Source: an uncultured Sphingomonas sp.
GTDB lineage: Bacteria > Pseudomonadota > Alphaproteobacteria > Sphingomonadales > Sphingomonadaceae
DNA length: 56,286 nt
Assembly (NCBI RefSeq): GCF_913778135.1
Contig: NZ_CAJYVU010000042.1
Location: forward strand, 1-56,286
Direction: 5' to 3'
Positions within the stretch are counted from its first letter, which is position 1, and the number at the start of each line of letters is the position of its first letter. The notes under the pieces were generated by a model. That model searched no databases and was not told the origin of the DNA. It saw only the letters and a list, made by a program, of their open reading frames with translations. Both the position numbers and the translations under genes were made by a program. Of the stretch, positions 32,365-40,637 are shown piece by piece.

Positions 32365-34110
32365 TCAGTTCGCCCACGCCGCATCGTCGAGGTGCAGTTC
32401 GGCCGCGGGGCGACTGCCCCAGTCGTCGAGCTTGGCGCGCCCGGCCAGCCACAGCCGCCGCGTCGAACCGGCCGCGAGCAGCGCTTGACCCAGCGGCGTG
32501 TCGGCGGCGCGGAACGCCATCGCCTTGATGCTGCGCCCATCATCGCCCGCGACGATCGCGCGGACGTGGCCGTTGCCGACGACATCGACCTTGATCGTGC
32601 GGACCGGACCGACCGCAACGCGCGGGCTAGGCCAGCCGGTGCCGTAGGGCCCGCCCGCCTCCAGCGCCTGCACTAGGTCGGGCGTGACCCCGCCGGGCGC
32701 CAGCACCGTGTCGACGAGCAGCGCGCGGTTCGCGGTCGCCTGCGCGACCGCCTCCGACAGCCGTTCGTCGAGAAACGCGGCAAGTGCATCGATCCGGTCG
32801 GCCACGACGGTCAGCCCTGCCGCCATTGCATGCCCGCCGCCCGCGACCAGCAGCCCGTGTTCCTTCGCCGCCAGGATTGCCGCGCCCAGGTCGACGCCGG
32901 TGATCGATCGGCCCGATCCCTTCCCCAGCCCATGCTCGTCCAGCGCGATGACAATCGCGGGGCGGCCGAGCTTTTCCTTCAATCGTCCCGCGACGATGCC
33001 GATAACGCCGGGGTGCCAGCCCTGCCCAGCGACCACCACGACTCCGCGGTCGGCGACGATGTTCGCCTCCGCACCTTCCTGCACGATTGCTTCGATTGTG
33101 CGGCGCTCCTCATTGAAGCGGTCAAGCTCGGCCGCGATCGCGCTCGCCTCGCCCGCATCCTGCGTTGTGAGCAGCCGAACACCCAGGTCGGCGAGCCCGA
33201 CGCGCCCGCCCGCATTGATCCGCGGCCCGAGTGCGAAGCCGAGGTCAGTCGCAGTCGGCGCGCGCGTCAGCCGCGATGCCTCGATCAGCGCGGCGATGCC
33301 GGGATTGCGCCGCGCCGCCATGACCTTCAACCCTTGTGCCACGAACGCGCGATTCAATCCGCGCAGTTGCGCAACATCGGCAACGGTACCCAAAGCGACG
33401 AGATCGAGCAGGTCGAGCAATCTAGGCTCGGCCCCATTCGTGAAATAACCGCGGGTCCGCAGCACGCGCACCGTCGCGGCGGCGAGCAGGAAACACACGC
33501 CGACGGCGGCGAGATGGCCGTGCGCGGCGCCTTCTGCTTCATCGAGCCGGTTGGGGTTCACCACCGCGTGCGCACGCGGCAATTCGCTCGCGCATTTATG
33601 ATGGTCAACGACCAGCACGTCGACCGGCACGTCGGCCAGCGCCTCGAACGCCTGCGCGCCGCAGTCCACCGTGACAATCAGCGTCGCCCCCTCCTCCGCC
33701 AGCAGCCGCATCGCCGCTGCATTGGGGCCGTAACCCTCGGTCAGGCGATCGGGGATGTAGACACGCGCGTCACGCCCGAGCGCGCGCAACAGCAGCACGA
33801 GCAGCGCCGAGGAGGTCGCGCCGTCGACGTCGTAATCGCCGAAGATCGCGATCTTCTCTCCCGCCGCGACCGCGTCAGCAAGGCGCGCGGCGCCCTTGTC
33901 CATGTCGCGGAAGATCGACGGATCGGGCATGAAGCTGCGGATCGAGGGCGTGCGATGATCGTCCAGCGCCTCCCGCGTGGCGCCGCGCGATAGCAGGATC
34001 TGCGTGACGAGATCGTCGGGTTTGAACCCTGAACGCTGGTCGTCGGCGAGCGCGCGCCAACGCCATGCCTGCCCGAGGATCGAGCGATCGATGTCCAGAA
34101 CGTTCCGCAT
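32365..34110 (-). CDS. recJ: single-stranded-DNA-specific exonuclease RecJ
   Basis: A 581-aa 5'-3' exonuclease used in recombination and mismatch repair. DHH-superfamily motifs are intact: GDYDVDGATSS (near residue 90), VDCGAQ, VDHHKC and the DHHA1-type C-terminal glycines GVIGIVAGRLKEKLGRPAIV, GKGSGRSI and AGGGHAMAAG. An OB-fold-like end with RTIKVDVVGNGHVRAIV is also present. Length is normal for alphaproteobacteria. ATG at 34110 is taken; a GTG precedes it directly. The gene is host chromosome, 72 bases from the tRNA. Confidence 0.96.
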   Translation of the reverse strand: MRNVLDIDRSILGQAWRWRALADDQRSGFKPDDLVTQILLSRGATREALDDHRTPSIRSFMPDPSIFRDMDKGAARLADAVAAGEKIAIFGDYDVDGATSSALLVLLLRALGRDARVYIPDRLTEGYGPNAAAMRLLAEEGATLIVTVDCGAQAFEALADVPVDVLVVDHHKCASELPRAHAVVNPNRLDEAEGAAHGHLAAVGVCFLLAAATVRVLRTRGYFTNGAEPRLLDLLDLVALGTVADVAQLRGLNRAFVAQGLKVMAARRNPGIAALIEASRLTRAPTATDLGFALGPRINAGGRVGLADLGVRLLTTQDAGEASAIAAELDRFNEERRTIEAIVQEGAEANIVADRGVVVVAGQGWHPGVIGIVAGRLKEKLGRPAIVIALDEHGLGKGSGRSITGVDLGAAILAAKEHGLLVAGGGHAMAAGLTVVADRIDALAAFLDERLSEAVAQATANRALLVDTVLAPGGVTPDLVQALEAGGPYGTGWPSPRVAVGPVRTIKVDVVGNGHVRAIVAGDDGRSIKAMAFRAADTPLGQALLAAGSTRRLWLAGRAKLDDWGSRPAAELHLDDAAWAN

Positions 34111-34178
34111 CACCGATAGTTAGCGGAAATCGTGGGTCCGGTCACGTGCTACGCCGCGGCCGGCCTGACGCCGGGCGC

Positions 34179-34865
34179 TCAAGCCTGCCGCATGACCCAA
34201 GGGTGCTCGCGAAACCATTTGGTGACGATGTACTTGACGCCCTCCACCACCGGCATGCCTTCGTGCAGCGTGCGCGTATTGGGGCGGCCGTCCGCTTCCA
34301 TGTTGTTCCAGGCGAGCAGCATGCCGCGTCGGGGCACCGCGCGGACGCCGCCCTGCGGGAACCAGGTCGCGCCGCCCTCCTCCACCTCGTTCAGGTAGAT
34401 CATCGCGGTCCAGGTGCGCTGCCCGCCGCTCGCCTGCATCCGCGGCCAGTAGCTCTCGCCTTCGTGGAAGTAATCGTGATGGGTACGGAAATGCTGACCC
34501 GGCGCGTAGCGCTGCCCCTGCATCGTCTCGCCATGCGCGGGATCGAGCCCGAGCGCGCCGGCGATCACTTCGTCGATCGCGCGAATATCGGGTGCGCTGC
34601 GGTCCATGTCGCAGCTGTCGCTGGTGCGGTTCGCGCTCTTGCCCGTATCAGACAATAGCGTCGAAGGTCGTCGCTGCCGCTCGATCAGCGCGACGAGGTG
34701 ATCGCACGTCGCCTCATCGAGGAAATCGAGGCAGCGGTAGGCCTGGATCGTCTCACTCGGCAGCCGCGTCATGCGCGGATCGGCATCGAGCCGCGCGGCA
34801 ACCTGCGCGCCGATCTTTGCGCGGGCGGCAGAGGGGTGACCGGGGGGTATGCTCGTCGTGGCCAT
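34179..34865 (-). CDS. 2-oxoglutarate/Fe(II)-dependent oxygenase (prolyl 4-hydroxylase type)
   Basis: A 228-aa dioxygenase. The iron ligands are in HHDYFHEG (His-x-Asp) and TRTLHEGMPV (distal His), and the 2-oxoglutarate-binding Lys is in GVKYIVTKWF. Other family marks are YLNEVEEGGATWFPQGG and PRRGMLLAWNN. Substrate is unknown; bacterial homologues hydroxylate prolyl or other residues in proteins. ATG at 34865 is chosen because GAGGG precedes it. Independent of neighbours by spacing of 57-70 bases, same strand as recJ. Confidence 0.9.
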   Translation of the reverse strand: MATTSIPPGHPSAARAKIGAQVAARLDADPRMTRLPSETIQAYRCLDFLDEATCDHLVALIERQRRPSTLLSDTGKSANRTSDSCDMDRSAPDIRAIDEVIAGALGLDPAHGETMQGQRYAPGQHFRTHHDYFHEGESYWPRMQASGGQRTWTAMIYLNEVEEGGATWFPQGGVRAVPRRGMLLAWNNMEADGRPNTRTLHEGMPVVEGVKYIVTKWFREHPWVMRQA

Positions 34866-34921
34866 GCCGTCATCCCTCGCAAGCCGCGGCGGGCGAGGCA
34901 AGCCTCACCCAGCGGCACGCC

Positions 34922-35878
34922 TTACCAGAAGATGTCGTAGATCGTGTCGACGACCTCGCCGGTGTAGACGTCCACCAGCACCGCGTCGTTGTAATAGCGC
35001 ACCCAACGGTAAGGCCCGTATGGTTCGGGCAGGCGGTAGGTAAACGGATCGTCGATCCAGTAGCTCTGCGCGAACAGCACGGGCGAGAGCCGTGCACCGA
35101 TGCCGAAACGCTGGTAACCGCGGTTCCACCCGTAGGGCGCGTAGTAGCGCGGCAGGCGATAGGCGCCGCGGTTGGTGCTGCGGTAGCCTGACCAATCGTA
35201 GCGACGCTGCTGGCGCCAGCCGCGATCCCAGCCGCGCGACGACGCCGCGCCCCAGCCGGACGCATGCCCCTCTCGCCCGGCAATGCCGCGCCGATCGTTC
35301 CAGTCGCTCCGCCCGCGCCAATCGGTTCCTGCTCGCCAGTCTCGTCCGGTCGTGCCTCGATCGCCCCACCCTTGCCGGGCGGCATCGCGACCGCGCCAGT
35401 CACCGTTCGGCCTACGCGCGTCAGGCCCGCGCCCATCACCGCGTTGATCCTCGAAACGTCGATCTTCCAGCCGCGGACGGCCTGGGGCATCGCCGCGGTC
35501 GCCGCGCGTCCAGCCCTGCCCGCGGTCGGGTCGCTGCGCTCCATCGCGCGCGTCGCGGTTCCAGTCGCGCGTTGGGGCCGGCACCACCGCGCGTTCGCCG
35601 CCGCGGTCAGGGCGGGGTCCGCCGTCGGCGCGGGGACCGCGATCGTCGCGACGCCACTCGCCGCCCGCGGCTCCCTCGGGCCGGTCGGGTCGCTGCCAGC
35701 CGCCGCGATCACCGCCGCGCTCCGGTCCCGCCGTCCGTTCGGCACGACCCTGCGCCTCAATCCGCGCCTGCATGCGCGCACGCATCATGTCACGCACCGA
35801 CCCGTCCTGCGCACTCGCCGCACCGGGCACGATCCCCGCTGCCGCGGCGAGCAGCCCGGCAACCAACGACCTGATCAT
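34922..35878 (-). CDS. secreted RcnB-family protein with long low-complexity Arg/Asp/Gly region
   Basis: A 318-aa protein with a signal peptide (MIRSLVAGLLAAAAGIVPGA, cleavage after ASA) for periplasmic export. Residues about 35-200 are low complexity, made of RDxRG, RPD and DWRGR repeats. The C-terminal 85 residues (YRLPRYYAPYGWNRGYQRFG ... YRWVRYYNDAVLVDVYTGEV) match the RcnB family, which in E. coli is tied to nickel/cobalt homeostasis. Alphaproteobacterial members are poorly understood, so metal function is not certain. ATG at 35878 follows a GGAG; a GTG six codons upstream is an alternative. Confidence 0.82.
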   Translation of the reverse strand: MIRSLVAGLLAAAAGIVPGAASAQDGSVRDMMRARMQARIEAQGRAERTAGPERGGDRGGWQRPDRPEGAAGGEWRRDDRGPRADGGPRPDRGGERAVVPAPTRDWNRDARDGAQRPDRGQGWTRGDRGDAPGRPRLEDRRFEDQRGDGRGPDARRPNGDWRGRDAARQGWGDRGTTGRDWRAGTDWRGRSDWNDRRGIAGREGHASGWGAASSRGWDRGWRQQRRYDWSGYRSTNRGAYRLPRYYAPYGWNRGYQRFGIGARLSPVLFAQSYWIDDPFTYRLPEPYGPYRWVRYYNDAVLVDVYTGEVVDTIYDIFW

Positions 35879-36024
35879 CTTGCTACGCACTCCCACACGC
35901 CAGCCGACCGGCCGGCCCCGCCACGGATGCTGCCCGGCGGATCCGGTCAGCGACGGTGCAGTAATGGGCTCGGCGTGTCGAACCGTTGCTGAACTGATGC
36001 GTCAGCCAATTGAAAGCTGCGTGG

Positions 36025-37299
36025 TCAGCTGCTCACGCGCTCGACGATGATCGCCGGCGCCATGCCGCCCGCCGCGCACATCGTGACGAGGCCGTAGCGC
36101 TTCTCCTGCCGTTCCAGCTCGTCGACGATCGTGCCGATCAGGATCGCGCCCGTCGCGCCGATCGGGTGGCCGAGCGCGATCGAGCCACCGTTGACGTTGA
36201 CCTTGTCACGATCGAGCTCGAGATCGCGGATGAACTTCTCCGCCACAACCGCGAACGCCTCGTTGATCTCCCACAGGTCGATGTCGTCCTTCGTCAGCCC
36301 CGCCTTCGCCAACACCTTCTTCGCCGCGGGCACCGGCGCGTTAAGCATCAGCGTCGGATCGTCGCCGACGTTCGCCATCGCGACGATCCGCGCGCGTGGT
36401 TTCAGCCCGTGCTTTTCGGCATAATCCTTCGAGGCCAGCAGCACCGCCGCCGCGCCGTCAACTACGCCCGAGGAGTTACCGGCGTGGTGGAAATGCCGGA
36501 TGTCGAGGTCGGGGTAGCAACGGTTGATCTGCTTGCGGAACGTGTCGCCTTCCTTGTTGTACGGCATGTCCGCCATCGCGGCGAACGAGGGTTTGAGCGC
36601 CGCCAGCCCCTCCGCCGTCGTCTGCGGACGCGGATATTCGTCGTGGTCGAGTACGACATTGCCGTCGTCGTCGGTGACCGGCACGACCGAGCGATCAAAA
36701 CGTCCTTCGTCGATCGCGACCTTGGCGCGCCGTTGCGATTCGAGTCCCAGCGCGTCGAGTGCCTCGCGGTCGATCCCCTCCATGCTCGCGATCGCGTCGC
36801 CGCACACGCCCTGATGCGACTGCGGGTGGCTGAGGTTCAGACGCTCGTTGCCCGATCCCATGCCCAGCATCGGCTTGGCCGCCGCCATGTCCTCCTGCAT
36901 CATCGCCGCGGTCAGGCTCATCATCTCGGTACCGCCCGCGATGACGAGGTCCTCCATCCCGCTCATGATCTGCGCGGCGGCGAAGTTCACCGCGGTGATG
37001 CCGCCGCCGCAGAAGCGATCAAGCGTCGTGCCCGACGCTTTCACGTCATATCCGGCATCGAGCGCCGCCATTCGGCCAAGGTCGCCGCCCTGGTGCCCGC
37101 GCTGCGTCGAGGTCGACCAGATGATGTCGTCCACCTCCGCGGTGTCGATTGCGTTGCGCTCCGCGATCGCCTTCAGCACCGTGGCGGCGAGATGCTGCGG
37201 ATGGAGGTGCGCGAGCGCTCCGCCCATTTTGCCATCGCGGCCCTGCTTGCCGATGCCGCGCGGGGTGCGCACCGCGTCGATAATGTAAGCCTCGGCCAT
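36025..37299 (-). CDS. acetyl-CoA C-acyltransferase (thiolase)
   Basis: A 424-aa thiolase that cleaves or forms 3-ketoacyl-CoA in fatty-acid metabolism. The nucleophilic Cys is in LDRFCGGGITAVN, the general-base His in NGGSIALGHPIGATGA, and the second Cys in TMCAAGGMAPA. The His-Glu-Ala stretch WEINEAFAVVAEKF is also typical. The start MAEAYIIDAVRTPRG at 37299 follows AGAGGAA. It is divergent from the tetR gene with a palindrome between the two starts, so TetR probably controls it. Confidence 0.94.
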   Translation of the reverse strand: MAEAYIIDAVRTPRGIGKQGRDGKMGGALAHLHPQHLAATVLKAIAERNAIDTAEVDDIIWSTSTQRGHQGGDLGRMAALDAGYDVKASGTTLDRFCGGGITAVNFAAAQIMSGMEDLVIAGGTEMMSLTAAMMQEDMAAAKPMLGMGSGNERLNLSHPQSHQGVCGDAIASMEGIDREALDALGLESQRRAKVAIDEGRFDRSVVPVTDDDGNVVLDHDEYPRPQTTAEGLAALKPSFAAMADMPYNKEGDTFRKQINRCYPDLDIRHFHHAGNSSGVVDGAAAVLLASKDYAEKHGLKPRARIVAMANVGDDPTLMLNAPVPAAKKVLAKAGLTKDDIDLWEINEAFAVVAEKFIRDLELDRDKVNVNGGSIALGHPIGATGAILIGTIVDELERQEKRYGLVTMCAAGGMAPAIIVERVSS

Positions 37300-37357
37300 C
37301 GTCGTTCCTCTCTCGCCGGGCAAGCGCACGCGACGCTTTACCGCTTCGTCAATCTCG

Positions 37358-37373
37358 CATAACCTTCGTTATG
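37358..37373. promoter_or_regulatory. perfect palindrome in thiolase-tetR intergenic region (candidate TetR operator)
   Basis: CATAACCTTCGTTATG has two perfect 6-base arms and a 4-base centre. It lies in the 83-base gap between the divergent thiolase and tetR starts and touches the first possible ATG of tetR, which favours the ATG at 37383. Confidence 0.6.
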
Positions 37374-37382
37374 GTAGCAGGC

Positions 37383-37985
37383 ATGTCAAGCGACGCGGAC
37401 ACGGTGACGGGCAATGCGGTGAAAGAGGTGGCCCCTGCTCGCTCAGCCGATCTGACGCCCGCGGCCTGGCTGGAGGCGGGTCAGTCGCTGCTTCGGCGCG
37501 GGGGGCTGCGCGCGCTCAAACTCCGCCCGCTCGCCGAAGAGCTGCGCGTATCGACGGGCAGCTTCTACCATCACTTTCGCGATTTCGACGATTACCAGGG
37601 CAAGCTCGCCCGGTATTTCGCGGAGGATCAGGTCAGCGACCTGATCGGCGCGCTGGAACGCGCAACGCCCGATCCCATCGCGCGCATCCGCCTGCTCGGT
37701 CAGACGGTGCGTCGGCGGGGATCGTCGCGATTGGCGATTGCGATGCGCGCCTGGGCCGAGAGCGATCCGCGCGCGCGCGCAGCGGTGGAGCGGCACGATA
37801 CGCTGATGCTCGACTTCTTGTCGCGTTGCCTGACCGCCGCCGGGTTCACGCGCGCGGAGGCGGAAATCCGCGCCTACGGCCTGATCACGCTGGGGCTGAG
37901 CAAGGTTCACGCGCCGCACCTGAACATCGCAACATTGTTCGACGACCTGCTCGACATCATGATCGCACGGGCGCCGATGCCGTGA
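37383..37985 (+). CDS. TetR-family transcriptional regulator
   Basis: A 200-aa regulator. The N-terminal helix-turn-helix spans about residues 22-70 (TPAAWLEAGQSLLRRGGLRA, then LAEELRVSTGSFYHHFRDFD). The C-terminal ligand domain is helical (ARIRLLGQTVRRRGSSRLAI; AMRAWAESDPRARAAVERHD). The second ATG (37383) is preferred because the first (37371) lies inside the palindrome. Its stop overlaps the start of the quinone oxidoreductase by 4 bases (GTGA), so the two are one unit. Ligand is probably an acyl-CoA or a related compound, by context only. Confidence 0.9.
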   Translation: MSSDADTVTGNAVKEVAPARSADLTPAAWLEAGQSLLRRGGLRALKLRPLAEELRVSTGSFYHHFRDFDDYQGKLARYFAEDQVSDLIGALERATPDPIARIRLLGQTVRRRGSSRLAIAMRAWAESDPRARAAVERHDTLMLDFLSRCLTAAGFTRAEAEIRAYGLITLGLSKVHAPHLNIATLFDDLLDIMIARAPMP

Positions 37986-38941
37986 AGGCACTACGCGTCT
38001 CTGCGGTGACGCCCGATCTGTCGGGAGTCGAGATCGCCGACATGCCCGCGCCCGAGCCGCGCGCGGGACAGGTCCTGATCCGCGTCCGCGCCGCCGCACT
38101 CAACTACCCCGACCTGCTGATGACGCGCGGCGACTACCAGCTCAGGCCCGAGCTGCCGTTCGTACCCGGTATGGAAGTCGCGGGCGAGGTCGTCGCCGGC
38201 GACGGCTTCGCGCCCGGCGACACGGTGGTCGCGGGCACGCGGCTGGGCGGGTTCGCCGAGCTGGTCGCGGTCGACGCGGGCGCGGTCAGGCGCAAGCCCG
38301 CGCACCTGTCGTTTGAGCAGGCCGCCTGCGTCGGTGCGGCGTACCTGACCGCCTATGTCGCGCTGGTCCGGCTCGCGCGAGTGGAGGCCGGCGAGTGGGT
38401 GCTGGTGCACGGTGCGACCGGCGGCGTCGGCTGGGCCACGGTCGACCTCGCCCGCGCGCTGGGTGCCTGTGTGATCGCCACCGGGCGCGACCCGGCAAAG
38501 CTTGGGGTATTGGCGCGCGAGCAGCCGGGAACGATCACGCTGCCGGTGCCGGGCTTTCGCGAGCGGGTGAAGGAGATCACCGGCGGCGGCGCGGACGTGA
38601 TCGTCGATCCGGTCGGCGGCGACGTGTTCGACGAATCGGTGCGCTGTATTGCGTTTGGCGGACGGCTGTTGGTGGTCGGCTTCACCTCCGGGCGGATCGC
38701 GGACGTTTCCACCAACATGCCGCTGATCAAGGGATTTTCGGTCATCGGCGTCCGCGCGGGCGAGTACGGCCGGCGCTTTCCGGCGCGCGGACGCGAGAAC
38801 CTGGATTCGATCTGGCAGCTGGCTGAGACGGGACGGATCACGCCCAGAGTCGACCGCACGCTGCCGCTGGCCGACTGGCGTGAGGCGTTCGAGGCGATGC
38901 GCGACAGTCGCATCGTGGGGAAGATGGTGCTGGTTCCCTGA
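37982..38941 (+). CDS. NADPH:quinone oxidoreductase-like (MDR superfamily)
   Basis: A 319-aa zinc-independent medium-chain reductase. N-terminal GroES-like part: AALNYPDLLMTRGDYQLRPE and PFVPGMEVAGEVV. The cofactor-binding Rossmann part has the AxxGGVG-like VHGATGGVGWATVDLARALG. No zinc-binding cysteine set is seen, as in quinone-oxidoreductase-type members. GTG at 37982 is chosen because it overlaps the tetR stop. Natural substrate cannot be told; homologues near fatty-acid genes reduce quinones or enoyl compounds. Confidence 0.9.
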   Translation: MKALRVSAVTPDLSGVEIADMPAPEPRAGQVLIRVRAAALNYPDLLMTRGDYQLRPELPFVPGMEVAGEVVAGDGFAPGDTVVAGTRLGGFAELVAVDAGAVRRKPAHLSFEQAACVGAAYLTAYVALVRLARVEAGEWVLVHGATGGVGWATVDLARALGACVIATGRDPAKLGVLAREQPGTITLPVPGFRERVKEITGGGADVIVDPVGGDVFDESVRCIAFGGRLLVVGFTSGRIADVSTNMPLIKGFSVIGVRAGEYGRRFPARGRENLDSIWQLAETGRITPRVDRTLPLADWREAFEAMRDSRIVGKMVLVP

Positions 38942-38999
38942 CGTTGGATGCACACGCGATTCCGCCGGATGAGCGAGACGCGCATGAGGAGAAGAAGCG

Positions 39000-40616
39000 A
39001 TGCCCGGATACGATTACGTCATCGTCGGCGGCGGCTCGGCCGGCTGCACGCTTGCCGCCCGCCTGAGCGAGGACCCGGCGGCGAGCGTCTGTTTGATCGA
39101 GGCCGGGGGCGCCAACAAGGATATGCTGGTGCGTATGCCCGCCGGCGTCGGCAACCTCATCAAGGCAAAGGGCAAGCACAATTGGGGCTTCTGGACCGAG
39201 CCTGAGCCGTACCTGAACAACCGCCGCTTGTGGTGGCCGCGTGGACGCGGGCTGGGCGGATCGTCGTCGATCAACGGCATGATCTACACGCGCGGACACC
39301 CGCGCGATTATGACGACTGGCGGCAGATGGGGCTGACCGGCTGGGGATGGGACGATGTGCTCCCCTACTTCCGTCGGCTCGAGGGGCACCACCGCGGCGA
39401 GAGCGGCGGCCTGCACGGCCACGCAGGCCCGCTGCACGTGTCGGCCGGCGAGAGCGACAGCCCTTTCCACGACGCGCTGGTCGAGGCGGGACGCCAGGCG
39501 GGTTACCCGGTCACCGACGATTTCAACGGCGCCGAGCAGGAAGGCTTCGGCCGCTACGACCTGACGATCAGCAACGGGCAGCGCTGGTCCGCCGCTGCCG
39601 CCTATCTGCGCCCCGCATTGTCACGCCCGAACCTGACGGTCATCACCGACGCGCGCACGTCTCGGATCGTGGTCGAGCGCGGACGTGCCGTGGCGGTCGA
39701 GTATCTGCGGGGGCGTGAACGCGCGCGGGTCGATGTAATGGGCGAACTGCTACTCGCCGCGGGTGCCGTGCAGTCGCCGCACATCCTGCAACTGTCCGGC
39801 ATCGGCAACGCCGCCGACCTACGCGACGCGGGCGTGATGCCGGTCCACGACCTGCCGGGCGTCGGTCAGAACATGCAGGATCACCTCGACGTCATCATGA
39901 ATTGGACGACGCGCGGGATTGTCACCGGCTACTCGGCGACGCGCGGGCTGTCGATGCTGAAGACCGGCGTGAACTACGCACTGCGCAGGCAAGGACTGGG
40001 ACGGCAGCAGTTCCTCGAATCGGGCGCGTTCCTGCGCTCACGCGAAGGGCTTGAGCGGCCAGACGTGCAGATCCATGGTGTACTGGCGATCATGCGCGAC
40101 CACGGACGCACGCAGGTGAAGGAGGACGGCTTCTCGCTCCACCTGTGCCAGCTGCGCCCCGAGAGCCGCGGGCGCATCGCGCTCGGCTCGGCCGATCCGA
40201 CCGCCGACCCGCTCATCTTCGCCAACTATCTCGCCGCGCCAGCGGATCGCCGCGTGCTGCGCGAATGCGTAAAGATCGGGCGCGACGTGGCAAGCCAGCA
40301 CGCGCTCGACCCCTACCGCGTGGACGAAATCTATCCGGGTCCGCTAGTGCGCAGCGACGAGGAGATCGACGCCTGGGTCCGTGCCACCGCGGAGACGATC
40401 TACCACCCGGTCGGCACGTGCAGGATGGGCGCGAACAGTGACGCGGGCGCCGTGGTCGATGGCACCTTGCGCGTGCGCGGGATCGATCGGCTGCGCGTCG
40501 TCGATGCCTCGGTCATGCCGACGCTCGTCGGATCGAACACCAATGCACCGACGATCATGATCGCGGAAAAAGCCGCCGACATGATCCAGGGGAGAGCGTT
40601 GGCAGCAGCTGCCTGA
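39000..40616 (+). CDS. GMC-family FAD-dependent oxidoreductase (choline/alcohol dehydrogenase type)
   Basis: A 538-aa flavoprotein that oxidises an alcohol. The FAD-binding DYVIVGGGSAGCTLAARLSE is at residues 4-23, the GMC signature GRGLGGSSSINGMIYTRGHP near 80-100, and GAVQSPHILQLSGIG around 255-270. The catalytic His is in YHPVGTCRMG and the C-terminal NTNAPTIMIAEKAADMI is complete. It resembles AlkJ-like and choline dehydrogenases; the substrate is unknown, but the thiolase/TetR/MDR neighbours suggest fatty-acid or alkanol catabolism. GAGGAG lies 8-9 bases upstream. It is convergent with the hybrid kinase gene. Confidence 0.93.
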   Translation: MPGYDYVIVGGGSAGCTLAARLSEDPAASVCLIEAGGANKDMLVRMPAGVGNLIKAKGKHNWGFWTEPEPYLNNRRLWWPRGRGLGGSSSINGMIYTRGHPRDYDDWRQMGLTGWGWDDVLPYFRRLEGHHRGESGGLHGHAGPLHVSAGESDSPFHDALVEAGRQAGYPVTDDFNGAEQEGFGRYDLTISNGQRWSAAAAYLRPALSRPNLTVITDARTSRIVVERGRAVAVEYLRGRERARVDVMGELLLAAGAVQSPHILQLSGIGNAADLRDAGVMPVHDLPGVGQNMQDHLDVIMNWTTRGIVTGYSATRGLSMLKTGVNYALRRQGLGRQQFLESGAFLRSREGLERPDVQIHGVLAIMRDHGRTQVKEDGFSLHLCQLRPESRGRIALGSADPTADPLIFANYLAAPADRRVLRECVKIGRDVASQHALDPYRVDEIYPGPLVRSDEEIDAWVRATAETIYHPVGTCRMGANSDAGAVVDGTLRVRGIDRLRVVDASVMPTLVGSNTNAPTIMIAEKAADMIQGRALAAAA

Positions 40617-40637
40617 CGTACGGTTGTGCGGCTCTGC

